From: Bombella mellum | Lineage (GTDB): Bacteria; Pseudomonadota; Alphaproteobacteria; Acetobacterales; Acetobacteraceae | DNA: 64,000 bases | Reading direction: 5' to 3' | Assembly (NCBI RefSeq): GCF_014048465.1 | Contig: NZ_PDLY01000001.1 | Coordinates: 186,001 to 250,000 of the forward strand | In this document: positions 25,756 through 35,770 of the stretch, in pieces | Numbering within the stretch: position 1 is the first letter of the stretch | Layout: the number at the start of each line of letters is the position of its first letter | Made by a program: the position numbers and the translations under genes | The notes under the pieces: generated by a model | Database searches by the model: none | What the model saw: the letters and a program-made list of their open reading frames with translations, nothing else | What the model was told of the DNA's origin: nothing

Positions 25756-26991
25756 TCAGCTCCGGTAAGAGCCGTTTATGTCGATGTAACCATGTGTCAG
25801 GTCGCAGGTCCAGATACTTGCGCAGCCGGACTTGAGACCGAGATCGGCCGTGATCGTGATTTCCTGCTGACGCATGTAGGCGTTCAGGGCCTCGACGTCG
25901 TGCTCCTTCACGCTGCCCTGGCTGGCCACCCAGTGGTCACCGATGGCGATGGAGAGGCGGTCCCTGTCGGCCGGTTCCCCGCTCTTGCCGACAGCCATGA
26001 CGATACGTCCCCAGTTGGCGTCCTCACCGGCGATGGCGGTCTTCACCAGCGGGGAGTTGGCGATGGACATGGCGATCCGGCGGGCGGATTCATCACTCTG
26101 GGCCCCCTGTACGTCAACACGGATCAGCTTGGTGGCACCCTCGCCATCCCGTATGACCAGCATGGCCAGCTCGTGCAGCAGGTCCTTCAGGGCCGTACGG
26201 AAATCCGCCAGTGCGGCATCCTCATGGCTGCTGATCTCCTCATGCCGGGCCTGCCCGGTGGCGAAGATCATCAGCATGTCCGACGTGGACGTGTCGGAAT
26301 CAACCGTGATGGAGTTGAAGCTCGGTCCCACGCCTTCTTCCAGCATGGCCTGGAGGACAGGCTGGGGCAGGGTGGCGTCCGTGGCGACATAGGCCAGCAT
26401 CGTGGCCATGTCCGGTGCCACCATGCCAGACCCTTTGGCGATCCCCTGGATGCAGACGGTCGTGCCGCCGATGGTCACCTCACGTCGGGCTGCCTTGGGG
26501 AAGGTGTCCGTCGTCATGATGGCCCGGGCGGCTTCTTCCCACCCGTCCTCATGGAGGGCCTTGATGGCGGCGGGGAGAGCGTCGATGATCTTCCTGTAGG
26601 GAAGCGTCTCGCCGATCACTCCGGTGGACGCCAGGAAGACGTCCTCGACAGGGCAGTCCAGCAGGTGCGCCACTTCTCCGGCGCAGGCCACCACGGCCTC
26701 CTCACCGGCACGGCCGGTGAAGACGTTGGCATTGCCGGAGTTCACCAGCAGTGCCCGGGCGTTGGGCGTGCTGGCAAGCGCACGGCGGCACCAGGGAATG
26801 GGAGCACCGGGGCAGAGGTTGCGGGTATAGACACCCGCAGCCGTCGTACCGGGAGCGAACTCGACCAGCATGAGGTCGGTCCGCCCCTGATAGCGAATGT
26901 TGGCCTCCACACCACTGAGCCGTACCCCGGCGACCGAGGTCAGCTTGGGCAGGGAGAGTGCCAGCGGGGAACGGGGATATGGTTTGGCCAT
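25756..26991 (-). CDS. argJ: Bifunctional glutamate N-acetyltransferase / ornithine acetyltransferase
   Basis: A 411-residue ArgJ, which recycles the acetyl group from N-acetylornithine to glutamate in arginine synthesis; many bacterial forms also use acetyl-CoA. The precursor cleaves itself into two chains at the Ala-Thr bond in GMVAPDMATMLAYVATDA, here A196-T197, making the Thr the nucleophile. LVNSGNANVFTG and ASTGVIGE in the N-terminal chain and SFNSITVDSDTSTSD in the C-terminal chain are conserved. It ends in the usual aromatic/Ser tail (GYIDINGSYRS). It starts three bases after the parvulin gene stops, so the two form an operon. Confidence 0.96.
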   Translation of the reverse strand: MAKPYPRSPLALSLPKLTSVAGVRLSGVEANIRYQGRTDLMLVEFAPGTTAAGVYTRNLCPGAPIPWCRRALASTPNARALLVNSGNANVFTGRAGEEAVVACAGEVAHLLDCPVEDVFLASTGVIGETLPYRKIIDALPAAIKALHEDGWEEAARAIMTTDTFPKAARREVTIGGTTVCIQGIAKGSGMVAPDMATMLAYVATDATLPQPVLQAMLEEGVGPSFNSITVDSDTSTSDMLMIFATGQARHEEISSHEDAALADFRTALKDLLHELAMLVIRDGEGATKLIRVDVQGAQSDESARRIAMSIANSPLVKTAIAGEDANWGRIVMAVGKSGEPADRDRLSIAIGDHWVASQGSVKEHDVEALNAYMRQQEITITADLGLKSGCASIWTCDLTHGYIDINGSYRS

Positions 26992-26994
26992 GGC

Positions 26995-27957
26995 TCAGTG
27001 TGCTGCCGGTGCGGGGGTGGCGGGAGCGGCAGCGGCCGGAGCACTGGTGATGGGCTGACCCTTGGCGTCATAATGCACGATGTGGGCCTGCTTCTCGGCA
27101 GCTTCCACGACCTTGCGGACCTCCTGACGGATCAGGTCACGGCGGATCTGGTCACGCACCTGCTCAAAGCTCGGTACGGGGGCCGTACGGGTGCCCAGAA
27201 CCTGGATCACGTGCCAGCCATACTGCGTGTGGACCGGCTTCTGCGTGATGCTGCCGGACTTCATGGAGAAGGCCACGTTGGAGAAGTCGGGGATCATGTC
27301 GCCACGCTTGAACCAGCCGAGGTCACCACCGTTCGTCCCGCCGGAGGCCTTGTCCGTGGAGAGGTGGCTGGCCAGCTTGGCGAAGTCGGCACCCTTGTTC
27401 AGCTGGCGGATGATGCTCTGTGCCTTGGCCTCGCTGTCAACGAGGATGTGGCGGGCATGGACCTCTTCCTCAGGCTTCTTGGACGCATAATGGGCCTGAT
27501 AATAGTCCTTCAGGGCGGCATCCGTCAGCTTCGGGGCGACCTGCTCTTCCAGATAGGCGTTCTGGAGCACGTTGTTGGCGGCAGCCTCCATGGCGGCCTT
27601 GACGACGGGCTTGCTGGCAAGGCCTTCCTTGTCGGCCTGGATCTGGATGGCCTTCTGGTCGATGAGCTGGTTGATCAGCAGGGGAATGATGACGGCAGGC
27701 TGGAGCTGACGGGCTTCCGGCGGCAGGGTGGTGGCGGCACGCTGCACGTCACCCAGGGTGATCTTCTGGTCGTTCACGGTGGCCAGAAGCATGTTCGGGT
27801 CTGCGGCGGGCTTGGCCTGCTGCGGCTGCTGTGCGGCGGACTGCGTGGCAGCGGGCTGGGCGTCGGCGGCCACGGCCTTGGCTGTCAGGGCAGCGGAAGA
27901 AGAGAAACCCCCGATGAGGGCGGCAGTGCACAGGAGAAGGGAGCGGGAAAGCCGCAT
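26995..27957 (-). CDS. Periplasmic parvulin-type peptidylprolyl isomerase
   Basis: A 320-residue PpiC/SurA-like foldase. An N-terminal signal (MRLSRSLLLCTAALIGGFSS ending near KAVAA) sends it to the periplasm. Residues 60-165 form a helical SurA-N-like region. The parvulin domain follows at about 170-265: VHARHILVDSEAKAQ, FAKLASHLSTD, GGDLGWFKRGDMIP, and TQYGWHVIQVL. The tail is Ala/Pro-rich. It should assist folding of outer-membrane proteins. Pairing with argJ in one transcript is not obviously functional. Confidence 0.88.
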   Translation of the reverse strand: MRLSRSLLLCTAALIGGFSSSAALTAKAVAADAQPAATQSAAQQPQQAKPAADPNMLLATVNDQKITLGDVQRAATTLPPEARQLQPAVIIPLLINQLIDQKAIQIQADKEGLASKPVVKAAMEAAANNVLQNAYLEEQVAPKLTDAALKDYYQAHYASKKPEEEVHARHILVDSEAKAQSIIRQLNKGADFAKLASHLSTDKASGGTNGGDLGWFKRGDMIPDFSNVAFSMKSGSITQKPVHTQYGWHVIQVLGTRTAPVPSFEQVRDQIRRDLIRQEVRKVVEAAEKQAHIVHYDAKGQPITSAPAAAAPATPAPAAH

Positions 27958-28299
27958 GGAAAGACCTCGTCATTTCGCTATGTTAAAACTCAGCCCTTTC
28001 ACCATGACAAAGCCTGTCTGCCCTAGCAAGGGCATCATGGCGGGAAAGGGCGAAGAATTTCTTATATTTTATGTCATCTTTGACAGGAAGGGACATGAGG
28101 GCGTCCGACGGCCTGAAAACTGGAGAAGGACACGGGATGCGGAAGTGGAGAGGGGCTTTTCCATTGACCATGATTGCGAGGCCCCTTATGTCGGGCATAT
28201 ATGAAAAGCGTTGTGACCATCCGCAGCAGGTGTCTTCCGGCCTTTCAGGGGAAAGAGGAGAGCACGTGGCCGCTGATGGCAAAATTTTCAGGGTAACCC
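27958..28299. other. Divergent intergenic region between the parvulin gene and secA
   Basis: The 342 bases separate oppositely transcribed operons and hold no convincing gene. A promoter for secA is seen at 28164-28192. The leftward promoter for the parvulin-argJ unit must also be here but is not evident. The stretch 28040-28090 is locally AT-rich. Confidence 0.6.
28164..28192 (+). promoter_or_regulatory. Predicted secA promoter
   Basis: TTGACC (28164-28169), a 17-base spacer, and TATGTC (28187-28192), leaving a leader of about 100 bases before the secA ATG. The -35 is good and the -10 moderate. Confidence 0.45.
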
Positions 28300-30954
28300 A
28301 TGCTTTCACGCCTTGCTCGCGCCCTCTTCGGCCACTCCAACGACCGCTCCCTCAAGAAGTACCAGCGGCGTGTACCGGAGATCAATGCTCTTGAGCCGCA
28401 GATGCAGGCTCTCACGGATGACGAACTGAAGGGCAGGACGGCGGAGTTCCGCCAGCGTCTGGCGGACGGTGCGTCTCTGGATGACCTCCTGAACGAGGCC
28501 TTCGCCGTGTGCCGTGAGGCCTCCCGTCGTGTGCTGGGGATGCGCCATTTCGACGTGCAGCTCATTGGCGGCATGGTGCTGCATGACGGCCAGATCGCCG
28601 AGATGCGGACGGGTGAGGGCAAGACGCTTGTCGGTACGCTGGCCGTTTACCTGAATGCGCTGACGGGCAAGGGCGTTCATGTCGTCACCGTCAACGACTA
28701 TCTGGCCAGGCGTGATGCCGAGGAAATGTCCCGCCTGTATGGGTTCCTTGGCCTGACGACCGGCGTGATCATTCCGAACCTGACGGACGACCAGCGTCGG
28801 GTCGCCTATGGGGCGGACATCACCTACGGCACGAACAACGAGTTCGGTTTCGACTATCTGCGGGACAACATGAAATATTCGCTGGACGAGATGGTCCAGC
28901 GTGCCTTCAGTTTCGCCATCGTCGACGAGGTGGACAGCATCCTCATCGACGAGGCCCGGACCCCGCTCATCATCTCCGGCCCTGCCGATGACAGTTCCGA
29001 CCTCTATCGCCATGTGGACGCCGTGATCGTCCAGCTGGTGAAGGAGCCGGACGTTTTCGAGAAGGACGAGAAGCTCCGCACCGTCACGCTGACGGAAAAA
29101 GGCTCCGACCGTGTCGAGGAACTTCTCCAGGAGGCTGGCCTGCTGCGTGAGGGCGGGCTGTATGACCTGCACAACGTCTCCGTCGTGCATCATGTGCAGC
29201 AGTCCCTGCGGGCGCAGACGCTCTTCACCAAGGATGTCGATTACATCGTCCGTGACGGCAAGGTCATGCTGATTGACGAGTTCACGGGCCGCCTGATGGA
29301 TGGCCGCCGCTATTCGGACGGGCTGCATCAGGCACTGGAGGCCAAGGAGGGCGTGGAGATCCAGCAGGAAAACCAGACGCTGGCCTCCATCACCTTCCAG
29401 AACTATTTCCGTCTCTATCCCAAGCTGGCGGGCATGACCGGTACGGCCATGACCGAGGCGGACGAGTTTGCCGAGATCTACAACCTGCATGTGGTGGAAA
29501 TTCCGACGAACCTGCCGGTCCGCCGCAAGGATGCGGATGACGAGGTCTATCTCACGGCGGAGGAGAAATACGAGGCCGTGGCGGAGCTTGTCCGCAAGGT
29601 GCATGAGACGGGCCAGCCCATCCTCGTTGGCACGGCCTCCATCGAGCAGAGCGAGGTGCTGTCCCACCTGCTGCGGCAGAAGCGCATTCCGCATAACGTG
29701 CTGAATGCCCGCCACCATGAGCGTGAGGCGAGCATCATCGCCCAGGCAGGGGCACCGGGAGCCATCACCATCGCCACGAACATGGCCGGGCGTGGTACGG
29801 ACATCAAGCTCGGGGGCAATGTCGAGCTGCTGGTGGCCGAGAAGACGGCGGGCATCGAGGACGAGGCCGAACGGGCCGCCGTGGAGGAGAAGGTCCGGGC
29901 ACAGGTGGCGGCCGACCATGAGCGTGTGCACGAGCTGGGCGGGCTGTACGTCATCGGCACCGAACGGCACGAAAGCCGCCGGGTGGACAACCAGCTGCGG
30001 GGACGGTCGGGCCGTCAGGGTGATCCGGGCAATTCCCGCTTCTTCCTGTCCCTTCAGGATGACCTGATCCGCATTTTCGGCTCCGACCGCATGGGGGCGA
30101 TGATGCAGAAGATGGGCCTCAAGCGGGGTGAGGCCATCGTGCATCCGTGGCTGAACCGTGCGCTGGAGAAAGCCCAGAAGAAGGTCGAGGCCCGCAACTT
30201 CGACATGCGCAAGAACACGCTGAAATATGACGACGTCATGAATGCGCAGCGCAAGGAGGTCTATGCGCAGCGTCGTGAGTACATGGCCGCCACCGACCTT
30301 TCCGGCGTCATCGCCGAGATGCGGGGCAAGGTGATCGAGGAGCTGGTCCATGCCCATGTGCCGGAGAATTCCTTCGTGGAAGCCTGGGACGTGGACGGTC
30401 TGGCGGCGGAGCTGCGCCGTGTCCTGAACCTGGACATGCCGGTCGCCGACTGGTCACGGGAAGACGGCATGGATGAGGAGCATCTGATCGACCGCATCGA
30501 GGATACCGCCACGAAGGCCCATGCGGCCCGTTCCGCCAGCGTGGGCCCGGACATGATGAGGCTGATCGAGAAGCACATCCTGCTGACATCGTTTGATGCG
30601 GCCTGGAAGGAGCATCTGCACGGGCTGGACCAGATGCGCCAGGGGATCGGCCTGCGGGCCTATGCGCAGCGTGATCCGCTGAACGAATACAAGCAGGAAG
30701 CCTTCCAGATGTTCACCTACATGCTGGAGGACCTGCGGATGCGTGTCGTGCAGTCCATCGCCCATGTCCAGCCGGTCAGCGAGGCTCCCGCCATGCCGCA
30801 GGCCCCGACGGGCCTGAAGGAGGAAGGGGCTGCTGATGGGGACGGGCTGGATACCGCCACGCTGGCCCGCTGGCTCAACGAGGTACCCCGCAACGCCCCG
30901 TGCCCCTGCGGGTCCGGGCAGAAGTTCAAGCACTGTCACGGCAGGATGATCTGA
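28300..30954 (+). CDS. secA: Preprotein translocase ATPase SecA
   Basis: An 884-residue SecA motor that pushes unfolded preproteins through SecYEG. Walker A is [10 protein letters not shown] with the Lys at residue 108, and the DEAD-like box is [20 protein letters not shown]. Then come the preprotein cross-linking region, the second nucleotide fold ([25 protein letters not shown]) and the helical scaffold. The C-terminus [15 protein letters not shown] is the zinc-binding tail that contacts SecB and phospholipids. Length is normal for alphaproteobacteria. The ribosome site is weak (CAGGGTAACCC), which may limit translation. It stands alone between a promoter and a hairpin terminator. Confidence 0.98.
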   Translation: MLSRLARALFGHSNDRSLKKYQRRVPEINALEPQMQALTDDELKGRTAEFRQRLADGASLDDLLNEAFAVCREASRRVLGMRHFDVQLIGGMVLHDGQIAEMRTGEGKTLVGTLAVYLNALTGKGVHVVTVNDYLARRDAEEMSRLYGFLGLTTGVIIPNLTDDQRRVAYGADITYGTNNEFGFDYLRDNMKYSLDEMVQRAFSFAIVDEVDSILIDEARTPLIISGPADDSSDLYRHVDAVIVQLVKEPDVFEKDEKLRTVTLTEKGSDRVEELLQEAGLLREGGLYDLHNVSVVHHVQQSLRAQTLFTKDVDYIVRDGKVMLIDEFTGRLMDGRRYSDGLHQALEAKEGVEIQQENQTLASITFQNYFRLYPKLAGMTGTAMTEADEFAEIYNLHVVEIPTNLPVRRKDADDEVYLTAEEKYEAVAELVRKVHETGQPILVGTASIEQSEVLSHLLRQKRIPHNVLNARHHEREASIIAQAGAPGAITIATNMAGRGTDIKLGGNVELLVAEKTAGIEDEAERAAVEEKVRAQVAADHERVHELGGLYVIGTERHESRRVDNQLRGRSGRQGDPGNSRFFLSLQDDLIRIFGSDRMGAMMQKMGLKRGEAIVHPWLNRALEKAQKKVEARNFDMRKNTLKYDDVMNAQRKEVYAQRREYMAATDLSGVIAEMRGKVIEELVHAHVPENSFVEAWDVDGLAAELRRVLNLDMPVADWSREDGMDEEHLIDRIEDTATKAHAARSASVGPDMMRLIEKHILLTSFDAAWKEHLHGLDQMRQGIGLRAYAQRDPLNEYKQEAFQMFTYMLEDLRMRVVQSIAHVQPVSEAPAMPQAPTGLKEEGAADGDGLDTATLARWLNEVPRNAPCPCGSGQKFKHCHGRMI

Positions 30955-30959
30955 AGGGG

Positions 30960-30983
30960 AGGCCGCCTCCGGGTGGCCTTTCC
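30960..30983 (+). terminator. Hairpin after secA
   Basis: AGGCCGCC and GGTGGCCT pair over eight positions (one G-T) around TCCG, then TTTCC. It begins five bases after the secA stop; the T-run is short, so termination may be partial. Confidence 0.55.
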
Positions 30984-31048
30984 GGCGCACGCTGCCGGTG
31001 CATGGGACTATTAAGACAGTCAACGTTTCATCAGGAGAAGTAAGGTCC

Positions 31049-31798
31049 ATGGCAGGACATTCACAGTTCAAGAACATCATGCACCGCAAAGGGGCGCAGG
31101 ATGCAAAGCGTGCCAAGCAGTTCGCCAAGGTCATCCGTGAGATCACGGTGGCCACACGGTCCGGCATGCCAGACCCGGCCATGAACCCCCGCCTGCGTGC
31201 CGCCATCACGGCCGCCCGTGAAGTCAACATGCCAAAGGACACGGTCGAACGTGCCATCAAGAAGGCCAGCGGTGCCGGTGGTGGCGAGGACTACGTGGCC
31301 GTCCGCTATGAGGGCTATGGCCCGGCAGGCGTGGCCATCATCATCGAGGGGCTGACCGACAACCGCAACCGTACGGCCTCCGAGGTCCGGGCGGCCTTCT
31401 CCAAGCATGGCGGCTCCATGGGAGAGACGAACTCCGTGTCCTTCGGGTTCGATCATATCGGTGTCATCACCTATCCTCTGGATGCAGCCTCCGAGGATGA
31501 CATGCTGGAGGCGGCCATCGAGGCCGGTGCCGACAACGTGGAAACCACGGAGGATGGTCACGAGATCACCACGGCCATGGAGGCCCTGATGAGCGTGCGT
31601 GATGCGCTGGAAGGCCGCTTCGGTGAACCCCGCTCCGCCAAGCTGGACTGGCGTCCGCAGACGACCGTCACGCTGGACGAGGATCAGGCCCGCTCCGTCC
31701 TCAAGCTGATTGACGTGCTTGAGGAGAATGATGACGTCCAGTCCGTCTATGCCAATTTTGACCTCCCTGACGAGGTGGCAGAGGCTCTGGCAGCTTGA
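31049..31798 (+). CDS. yebC: YebC/PmpR family regulator or translation factor
   Basis: A 249-residue YebC protein. The start at 31049 follows AGGAGAAGTAAGG and gives [20 protein letters not shown], the family's invariant opening. Other conserved stretches are [35 protein letters not shown] and NRTASEVR. Family members have been described as transcription regulators and, more recently, as ribosome-associated factors that relieve stalling at proline-rich sequences. The proline-rich TolA downstream would be a relevant client. The stop overlaps the ruvC start. Confidence 0.95.
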   Translation: MAGHSQFKNIMHRKGAQDAKRAKQFAKVIREITVATRSGMPDPAMNPRLRAAITAAREVNMPKDTVERAIKKASGAGGGEDYVAVRYEGYGPAGVAIIIEGLTDNRNRTASEVRAAFSKHGGSMGETNSVSFGFDHIGVITYPLDAASEDDMLEAAIEAGADNVETTEDGHEITTAMEALMSVRDALEGRFGEPRSAKLDWRPQTTVTLDEDQARSVLKLIDVLEENDDVQSVYANFDLPDEVAEALAA

Positions 31799-32301
31799 TC
31801 CGTCTCATGGGGATCGACCCCGGCCTGCGTTTCATGGGCTGGGGTATCGTGGACGTGGAGGGGAACCGTCTCCGGCATGTGGCTGATGGCGTGTTGGCGA
31901 CACAGAGCGGCGATGACGTTCCCCGCCGCCTGTGTGACCTGCATGAGGGGCTGATGAGGCTCATCCGCCAGTATGCTCCCGCAGAGGCCGCCGTCGAGGA
32001 GACCTATGTGAACCGTAACGGGTCCTCCACGCTCAAGCTCGGCTATGCCCGTGGCGTGGCCCTTCTGGTGCCTGCCCTTGCCGGGCTGAGCGTGCATGAA
32101 TATGGGGCCATGGCCGTGAAACGCTCCGTGGTCGGGACGGGAGCCGCCACCAAGGAGCAGGTCACCATGATGGTCCGCCGCCTGCTGCCGGGGGCGGAGG
32201 TCAGGCGGGCGGATGCGTCCGATGCGCTGGCCATCGCCATATGCCATGCCCATCATCGGGCCAGTGCCCGGCATGTGGCCGCAGGAGTACGCATGGCATG
32301 A
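31795..32301 (+). CDS. ruvC: Holliday junction endonuclease RuvC
   Basis: A 168-residue resolvase that nicks four-way junctions. The opening [15 protein letters not shown] carries the first catalytic Asp; [12 protein letters not shown] supplies the Glu and [15 protein letters not shown] the C-terminal Asp pair. The start is most likely TTG at 31795, which overlaps the yebC stop (TTGA) and gives the usual four residues before GIDPG; an ATG at 31807 would remove them. It overlaps ruvA by four bases. Confidence 0.95.
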   Translation: MIRLMGIDPGLRFMGWGIVDVEGNRLRHVADGVLATQSGDDVPRRLCDLHEGLMRLIRQYAPAEAAVEETYVNRNGSSTLKLGYARGVALLVPALAGLSVHEYGAMAVKRSVVGTGAATKEQVTMMVRRLLPGAEVRRADASDALAIAICHAHHRASARHVAAGVRMA

Positions 32302-32939
32302 TCGGACAGCTGACAGGTCTCGTTTCCCATGTCGAGGGGGATCACTGCCTTATTGACGTGAACGGGGTGGGGTATGTCGTGTCGGCCTCCAGCCATACGC
32401 TGGGGCTGCTGCCCCGCCCGCCGGAAGTCGCCCGTGTGCTGGTGGAGACCATCGTGCGGGAGGACGCCATCCAGCTTTTCGGCTTTGCGGAGGCGGACGA
32501 ACAGGCATGGTTCCGTCTTCTCACGACTGTCCAGGGCGTTGGTGCCCGGGTGGCTCTGGCCATCCTGTCGGTCAGCCGTCCCAGCTTGCTCTGGCAGGCG
32601 GTTCATGCTGAGGACAGGACGGCCTTCACGCAGGCTGCCGGTGTCGGTCCCAAGCTGGCAACCCGCCTTCTGACGGAACTCAAGAGCAAGGTGGCCAGGA
32701 TGCCCGCTCCCGCCAGCATGAGCGGCCATGTGATGGCTTCCGGTGGTGCCGGGGAGACTGCTGCAAAGGGTGGTGGTTCCGGTACGGACGGACTGGAGCA
32801 GGATGCGCTGATGGCCCTGGAAGGTCTGGGCTTCCGCCGTGCTGAAAGCTGGCCCATCGTGGCACGGCTCATCGGGGAGAATGCCGGGGCAGGGCTGGAT
32901 GTCATCATCCGTCTTGCTCTCAGGGAACTGGCCCGGTAG
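32298..32939 (+). CDS. ruvA: Holliday junction DNA helicase subunit RuvA
   Basis: A 213-residue RuvA, which tetramerises on the junction and loads Ruv[16 protein letters not shown] opens the OB-fold domain, and GVGYVV and [11 protein letters not shown] follow it. The two helix-hairpin-helix motifs are [13 protein letters not shown] and [19 protein letters not shown]. After a Gly/Ala-rich linker, the C-terminal RuvB-binding domain is [16 protein letters not shown]. The ATG at 32298 overlaps the ruvC stop (ATGA); an upstream in-frame start at 32241 would run deep into ruvC. Confidence 0.95.
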   Translation: MIGQLTGLVSHVEGDHCLIDVNGVGYVVSASSHTLGLLPRPPEVARVLVETIVREDAIQLFGFAEADEQAWFRLLTTVQGVGARVALAILSVSRPSLLWQAVHAEDRTAFTQAAGVGPKLATRLLTELKSKVARMPAPASMSGHVMASGGAGETAAKGGGSGTDGLEQDALMALEGLGFRRAESWPIVARLIGENAGAGLDVIIRLALRELAR

Positions 32940-32968
32940 GCAGGACGCAGAGGGAAAGAGCGGGGCTG

Positions 32969-34018
32969 ATGAACCAGTTTGTGCCAGAGACATCTCCCGG
33001 CCGTGCGCCGGAGACGGACGCCACACGCCAGCCGGAGGACATGGCCGATGTCAGCCTTCGCCCGCAGACGCTGGCCGATTTCACGGGTCAGAAAGCCAGC
33101 CGGGAAAACCTGTCCATTTTCATCGAGGCTGCCCGCAGCCGGGGTGATGCGCTGGACCATGTCCTGCTGCATGGGCCGCCGGGACTGGGAAAGACGACCC
33201 TTGCCCAGATCGTGTCCCGTGAGCTGGGGGTGGGGTTCCGGGCCACGTCGGGGCCTGTGATCCAGCGGGCCGGGGACCTTGCGGCCATCCTGACCAACCT
33301 CCAGCCCCGTGACGTGCTGTTCATCGACGAGATTCACCGCCTCCAGCCGGCCATCGAGGAGATCCTTTATCCGGCCATGGAGGATTTCCAGCTTGACCTC
33401 GTCATCGGGGAAGGGCCGGCCGCCCGGTCCGTGCGGATCGATCTGGCCCCTTTCACGCTCGTGGCGGCCACGACCCGCTCCGGGTTGCTGGCCACGCCGC
33501 TGCGGGACCGGTTTGGCATTCCGCTGCGGCTGGTTTTCTACACGCCTGAGGAACTGCGGCAGATCGTCAGCCGTGGGGCCGAGAAGCTGGGCATGGCCCT
33601 GACAGCCGAGGGAGCGGAAGAAATCGCCCGCCGTTCCCGTGGGACGCCCCGTATTGCCGGGAGGCTTCTGCGCCGTGTGCGGGACTTTGCCCTCGTGGCG
33701 AAAAAGGACGTGGTGGACCGCACGCTGGCGGATGCGGCCCTCTCCCGGCTGGAGGTGGACAGTCATGGTCTTGATGCGATGGACAGGCGTTATCTGCGCC
33801 GCATTGCCGAACATCATCGTGGGGGGCCTGTGGGGGTGGAAACCCTGGCGGCTGCCCTGGCCGAAGCCCGTGACACGCTGGAAGATGTCGTGGAGCCTTA
33901 TCTTATCCAGGAAGGGTTGATCCTGCGGACCTCTCGGGGGAGGATGCTGGGCGAGCCGGGATGGCGTTATCTTGGCCTTGCGCCGCCATCTGATGCTCAG
34001 GCTCCAAGGTTTCTGTAA
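32969..34018 (+). CDS. ruvB: Holliday junction branch migration ATPase RuvB
   Basis: A 349-residue AAA+ ring ATPase driving branch migration with RuvA. It shows [12 protein letters not shown], Walker [15 protein letters not shown], Walker [10 protein letters not shown], the sensor [10 protein letters not shown] with the following DRFGI, and the winged-helix end with [17 protein letters not shown]. The N-terminal 30 residues are variable. It lies 29 bases after ruvA and 11 before ybgC, the common alphaproteobacterial arrangement joining ruvCAB to tol-pal. Confidence 0.97.
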   Translation: MNQFVPETSPGRAPETDATRQPEDMADVSLRPQTLADFTGQKASRENLSIFIEAARSRGDALDHVLLHGPPGLGKTTLAQIVSRELGVGFRATSGPVIQRAGDLAAILTNLQPRDVLFIDEIHRLQPAIEEILYPAMEDFQLDLVIGEGPAARSVRIDLAPFTLVAATTRSGLLATPLRDRFGIPLRLVFYTPEELRQIVSRGAEKLGMALTAEGAEEIARRSRGTPRIAGRLLRRVRDFALVAKKDVVDRTLADAALSRLEVDSHGLDAMDRRYLRRIAEHHRGGPVGVETLAAALAEARDTLEDVVEPYLIQEGLILRTSRGRMLGEPGWRYLGLAPPSDAQAPRFL

Positions 34019-34029
34019 GGAGAAGACAG

Positions 34030-34464
34030 ATGGCAGCACATCATTGCCAGTTCCGCACTTATTATGAGGATACGGACGCCGGGGGGATCGTCTATCACGC
34101 CCGCTATCTGGGCTTTGCGGAGAGGGCAAGAGCCGAGGCCCTTCGTTCTCTCGGGATGAGCATTGGCAGCATGGCCGAGACGGACGGGGTTTCCTTCGTC
34201 GTGCGCCAGCTTGGCATCCGTTATCACGCCCCCCTGCGGCTGGATGAGCTGATGGACGTGGAGACGGTCCTGTATCATGCGTCCGGGGCACGGGTGAAGC
34301 TGCGTCAGGTCATCACCAACCTGTCCCGTGAGGGACAGAAGGCCGCCGTCATAGATGTGGAGCTTGCCTGCCTGAAGCCGGACAGCATGGTGCCGCTGCG
34401 TGTGCCCGGCCCCTGCATGGAAACTCTGGATGGCCTGCGGGCGGAAACGGGGCCGTCTCTCTGA
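34030..34464 (+). CDS. ybgC: Tol-Pal-associated acyl-CoA thioesterase YbgC
   Basis: A 144-residue hotdog-fold thioesterase. YYEDTDAGGIVYHARYLGFAERARAEAL is the family core (given here as adjacent segments YYEDTDAGGIVYHAR and YLGFAERARAE) and contains the catalytic Asp. RYHAPLRLDELMDVET and VELACLK follow. YbgC hydrolyses acyl-CoA or acyl-ACP thioesters and is nearly always encoded beside tolQ. AAGGAGAAGACAG precedes the ATG. Confidence 0.94.
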   Translation: MAAHHCQFRTYYEDTDAGGIVYHARYLGFAERARAEALRSLGMSIGSMAETDGVSFVVRQLGIRYHAPLRLDELMDVETVLYHASGARVKLRQVITNLSREGQKAAVIDVELACLKPDSMVPLRVPGPCMETLDGLRAETGPSL

Positions 34465-34588
34465 CAAAATGTTAAAGATAAAGATGTTTGTTGTTTTTGC
34501 TGCCTGTGCCATTGAAAAAGAAGCATCCTGCTGCAACATGGGCAGTAGTCTTTTGACCAACCGATCATAGGAAACAGGAGAAAGCGGA

Positions 34589-35320
34589 GTGGATCAGGCT
34601 GTGAGTTCGAGTGCCCTGGGTACTGCCGGGGCAGCGGGGCTGTCGCCCCTTCATCTGTTCCTGAACGCTTCGCTGGTGGTGCAGCTGGTCATGATCGGGC
34701 TGGTGCTGTGCAGCATCTTCGTCTGGGCCATCATTCTGGAGAAGGTGCTTCTCCTGCGTCGGGTCAACCGTGAGGCTACCGCCTTCGAGGACCGCTTCTG
34801 GTCCGGCGGGTCTCTGGATGACCTGTATGACAGCGAGGGTGCCCGCCCTGTCCATCCCATGGCCGCTGTCTTCGGGGCTGCGATGGGGGAGTGGCGTCGG
34901 TCGTCCCGCATTGCGGGCATTGATGTCATTCACGGTGGGACGTCCGAGCGCATCGACCGGGCCATCGGCATCACGGTGGCCCGTGAGACGGACCGGCTGA
35001 GCCGTTACATCGTGCTTCTGGCCACCATCGGGCCGGTGGCACCGTTCGTCGGGCTGTTCGGGACGGTCTGGGGCATCATGCATGCCTTCAGCTCCATCGC
35101 CACCATGCACAACACGAATCTTTCCGTCGTGGCACCCGGCATCTCGGAGGCCCTGTTCGCCACGGCCATCGGTCTGGTCACGGCCATTCCGGCCTATGTC
35201 GCCTACAACCTCATCAGCCGCAGCGTGGAGCATTTTGCCGAGCGGATGGAAGGGTTCGGGACCGAGTTTGCGGCCATCCTGTCCCGTCAGTCCGAAGAGC
35301 GTGGCAGCGGGAGAGGCTGA
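34589..35320 (+). CDS. tolQ: TolQ proton-channel subunit
   Basis: A 243-residue inner-membrane protein of the TolQ/ExbB/MotA type. It has three membrane helices: LVVQLVMIGLVLCSIFVWAI near residue 30, then LLATIGPVAPFVGLFGTVWG around 145 and ALFATAIGLVTAIPAYVAYN around 190. With TolR it converts proton flow into work that energises TolA during envelope constriction. The start is GTG, with CAGGAGAAAGCGGA just before it. It is separated from ybgC by a 124-base AT-rich gap that probably contains the tol promoter. Confidence 0.96.
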   Translation: MDQAVSSSALGTAGAAGLSPLHLFLNASLVVQLVMIGLVLCSIFVWAIILEKVLLLRRVNREATAFEDRFWSGGSLDDLYDSEGARPVHPMAAVFGAAMGEWRRSSRIAGIDVIHGGTSERIDRAIGITVARETDRLSRYIVLLATIGPVAPFVGLFGTVWGIMHAFSSIATMHNTNLSVVAPGISEALFATAIGLVTAIPAYVAYNLISRSVEHFAERMEGFGTEFAAILSRQSEERGSGRG

Positions 35321-35325
35321 GCGTC

Positions 35326-35760
35326 ATGGAGGTTTCATCACGCAGCGGGCGGGGCAGAAGCAGGCGGCACCGTCCGGAGGCGAACATCAACGTCACGCCG
35401 CTGGTGGATGTGATGCTGGTGCTGCTCATCATCTTCATGGTGACGGCACCGATGCTGACCAGCGGTGTGAATGTCGATCTTCCCCAGACGAGTGCCAAGC
35501 CCGTCAATTCCGATGACAAGCCGATAACGGTGTCCATCAAGAGTGATGGCAGCCTTTATCTCGGGGATGACCCCATCAGCGGGGATGAGCTTGTGACCCG
35601 TCTGAAACAGATGGCGAGCGACGATTCCGGACGCCGCATTTTCGTGCGGGCGGATGCCCATATCGATTACGGCAAGGTGATGAGCACGATGGGGCAGATC
35701 ACGGCTGGTGGCTTCACCCATGTTGCCCTGCTGGCGCAGCAGCCACAGGGCGGCCAGTAA
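35326..35760 (+). CDS. tolR: TolR proton-channel subunit
   Basis: A 144-residue ExbD/TolR protein with one N-terminal membrane helix. NINVTPLVDVMLVLLIIFMV contains the proton-carrying Asp of the family signature (LVDVMLVLL). The periplasmic domain ends with RADAHIDYGKVMSTMGQITA. It starts five bases after tolQ stops and is co-translated with tolA. Confidence 0.96.
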   Translation: MEVSSRSGRGRSRRHRPEANINVTPLVDVMLVLLIIFMVTAPMLTSGVNVDLPQTSAKPVNSDDKPITVSIKSDGSLYLGDDPISGDELVTRLKQMASDDSGRRIFVRADAHIDYGKVMSTMGQITAGGFTHVALLAQQPQGGQ

Positions 35761-35770
35761 GGAGACCTCC

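Noticed and set aside
25792-28026. 744-codon open frame on the + strand
   Set aside because: Antisense to argJ and the parvulin gene; Gly/His/Val-rich shadow translation with no recognisable domain.
28306-30357. Long open frame (683 codons) on the minus strand opposite secA
   Set aside because: It lies wholly antisense to an unmistakable SecA; its composition is that of a mirror frame in GC-rich DNA, with no motif and no ribosome site.
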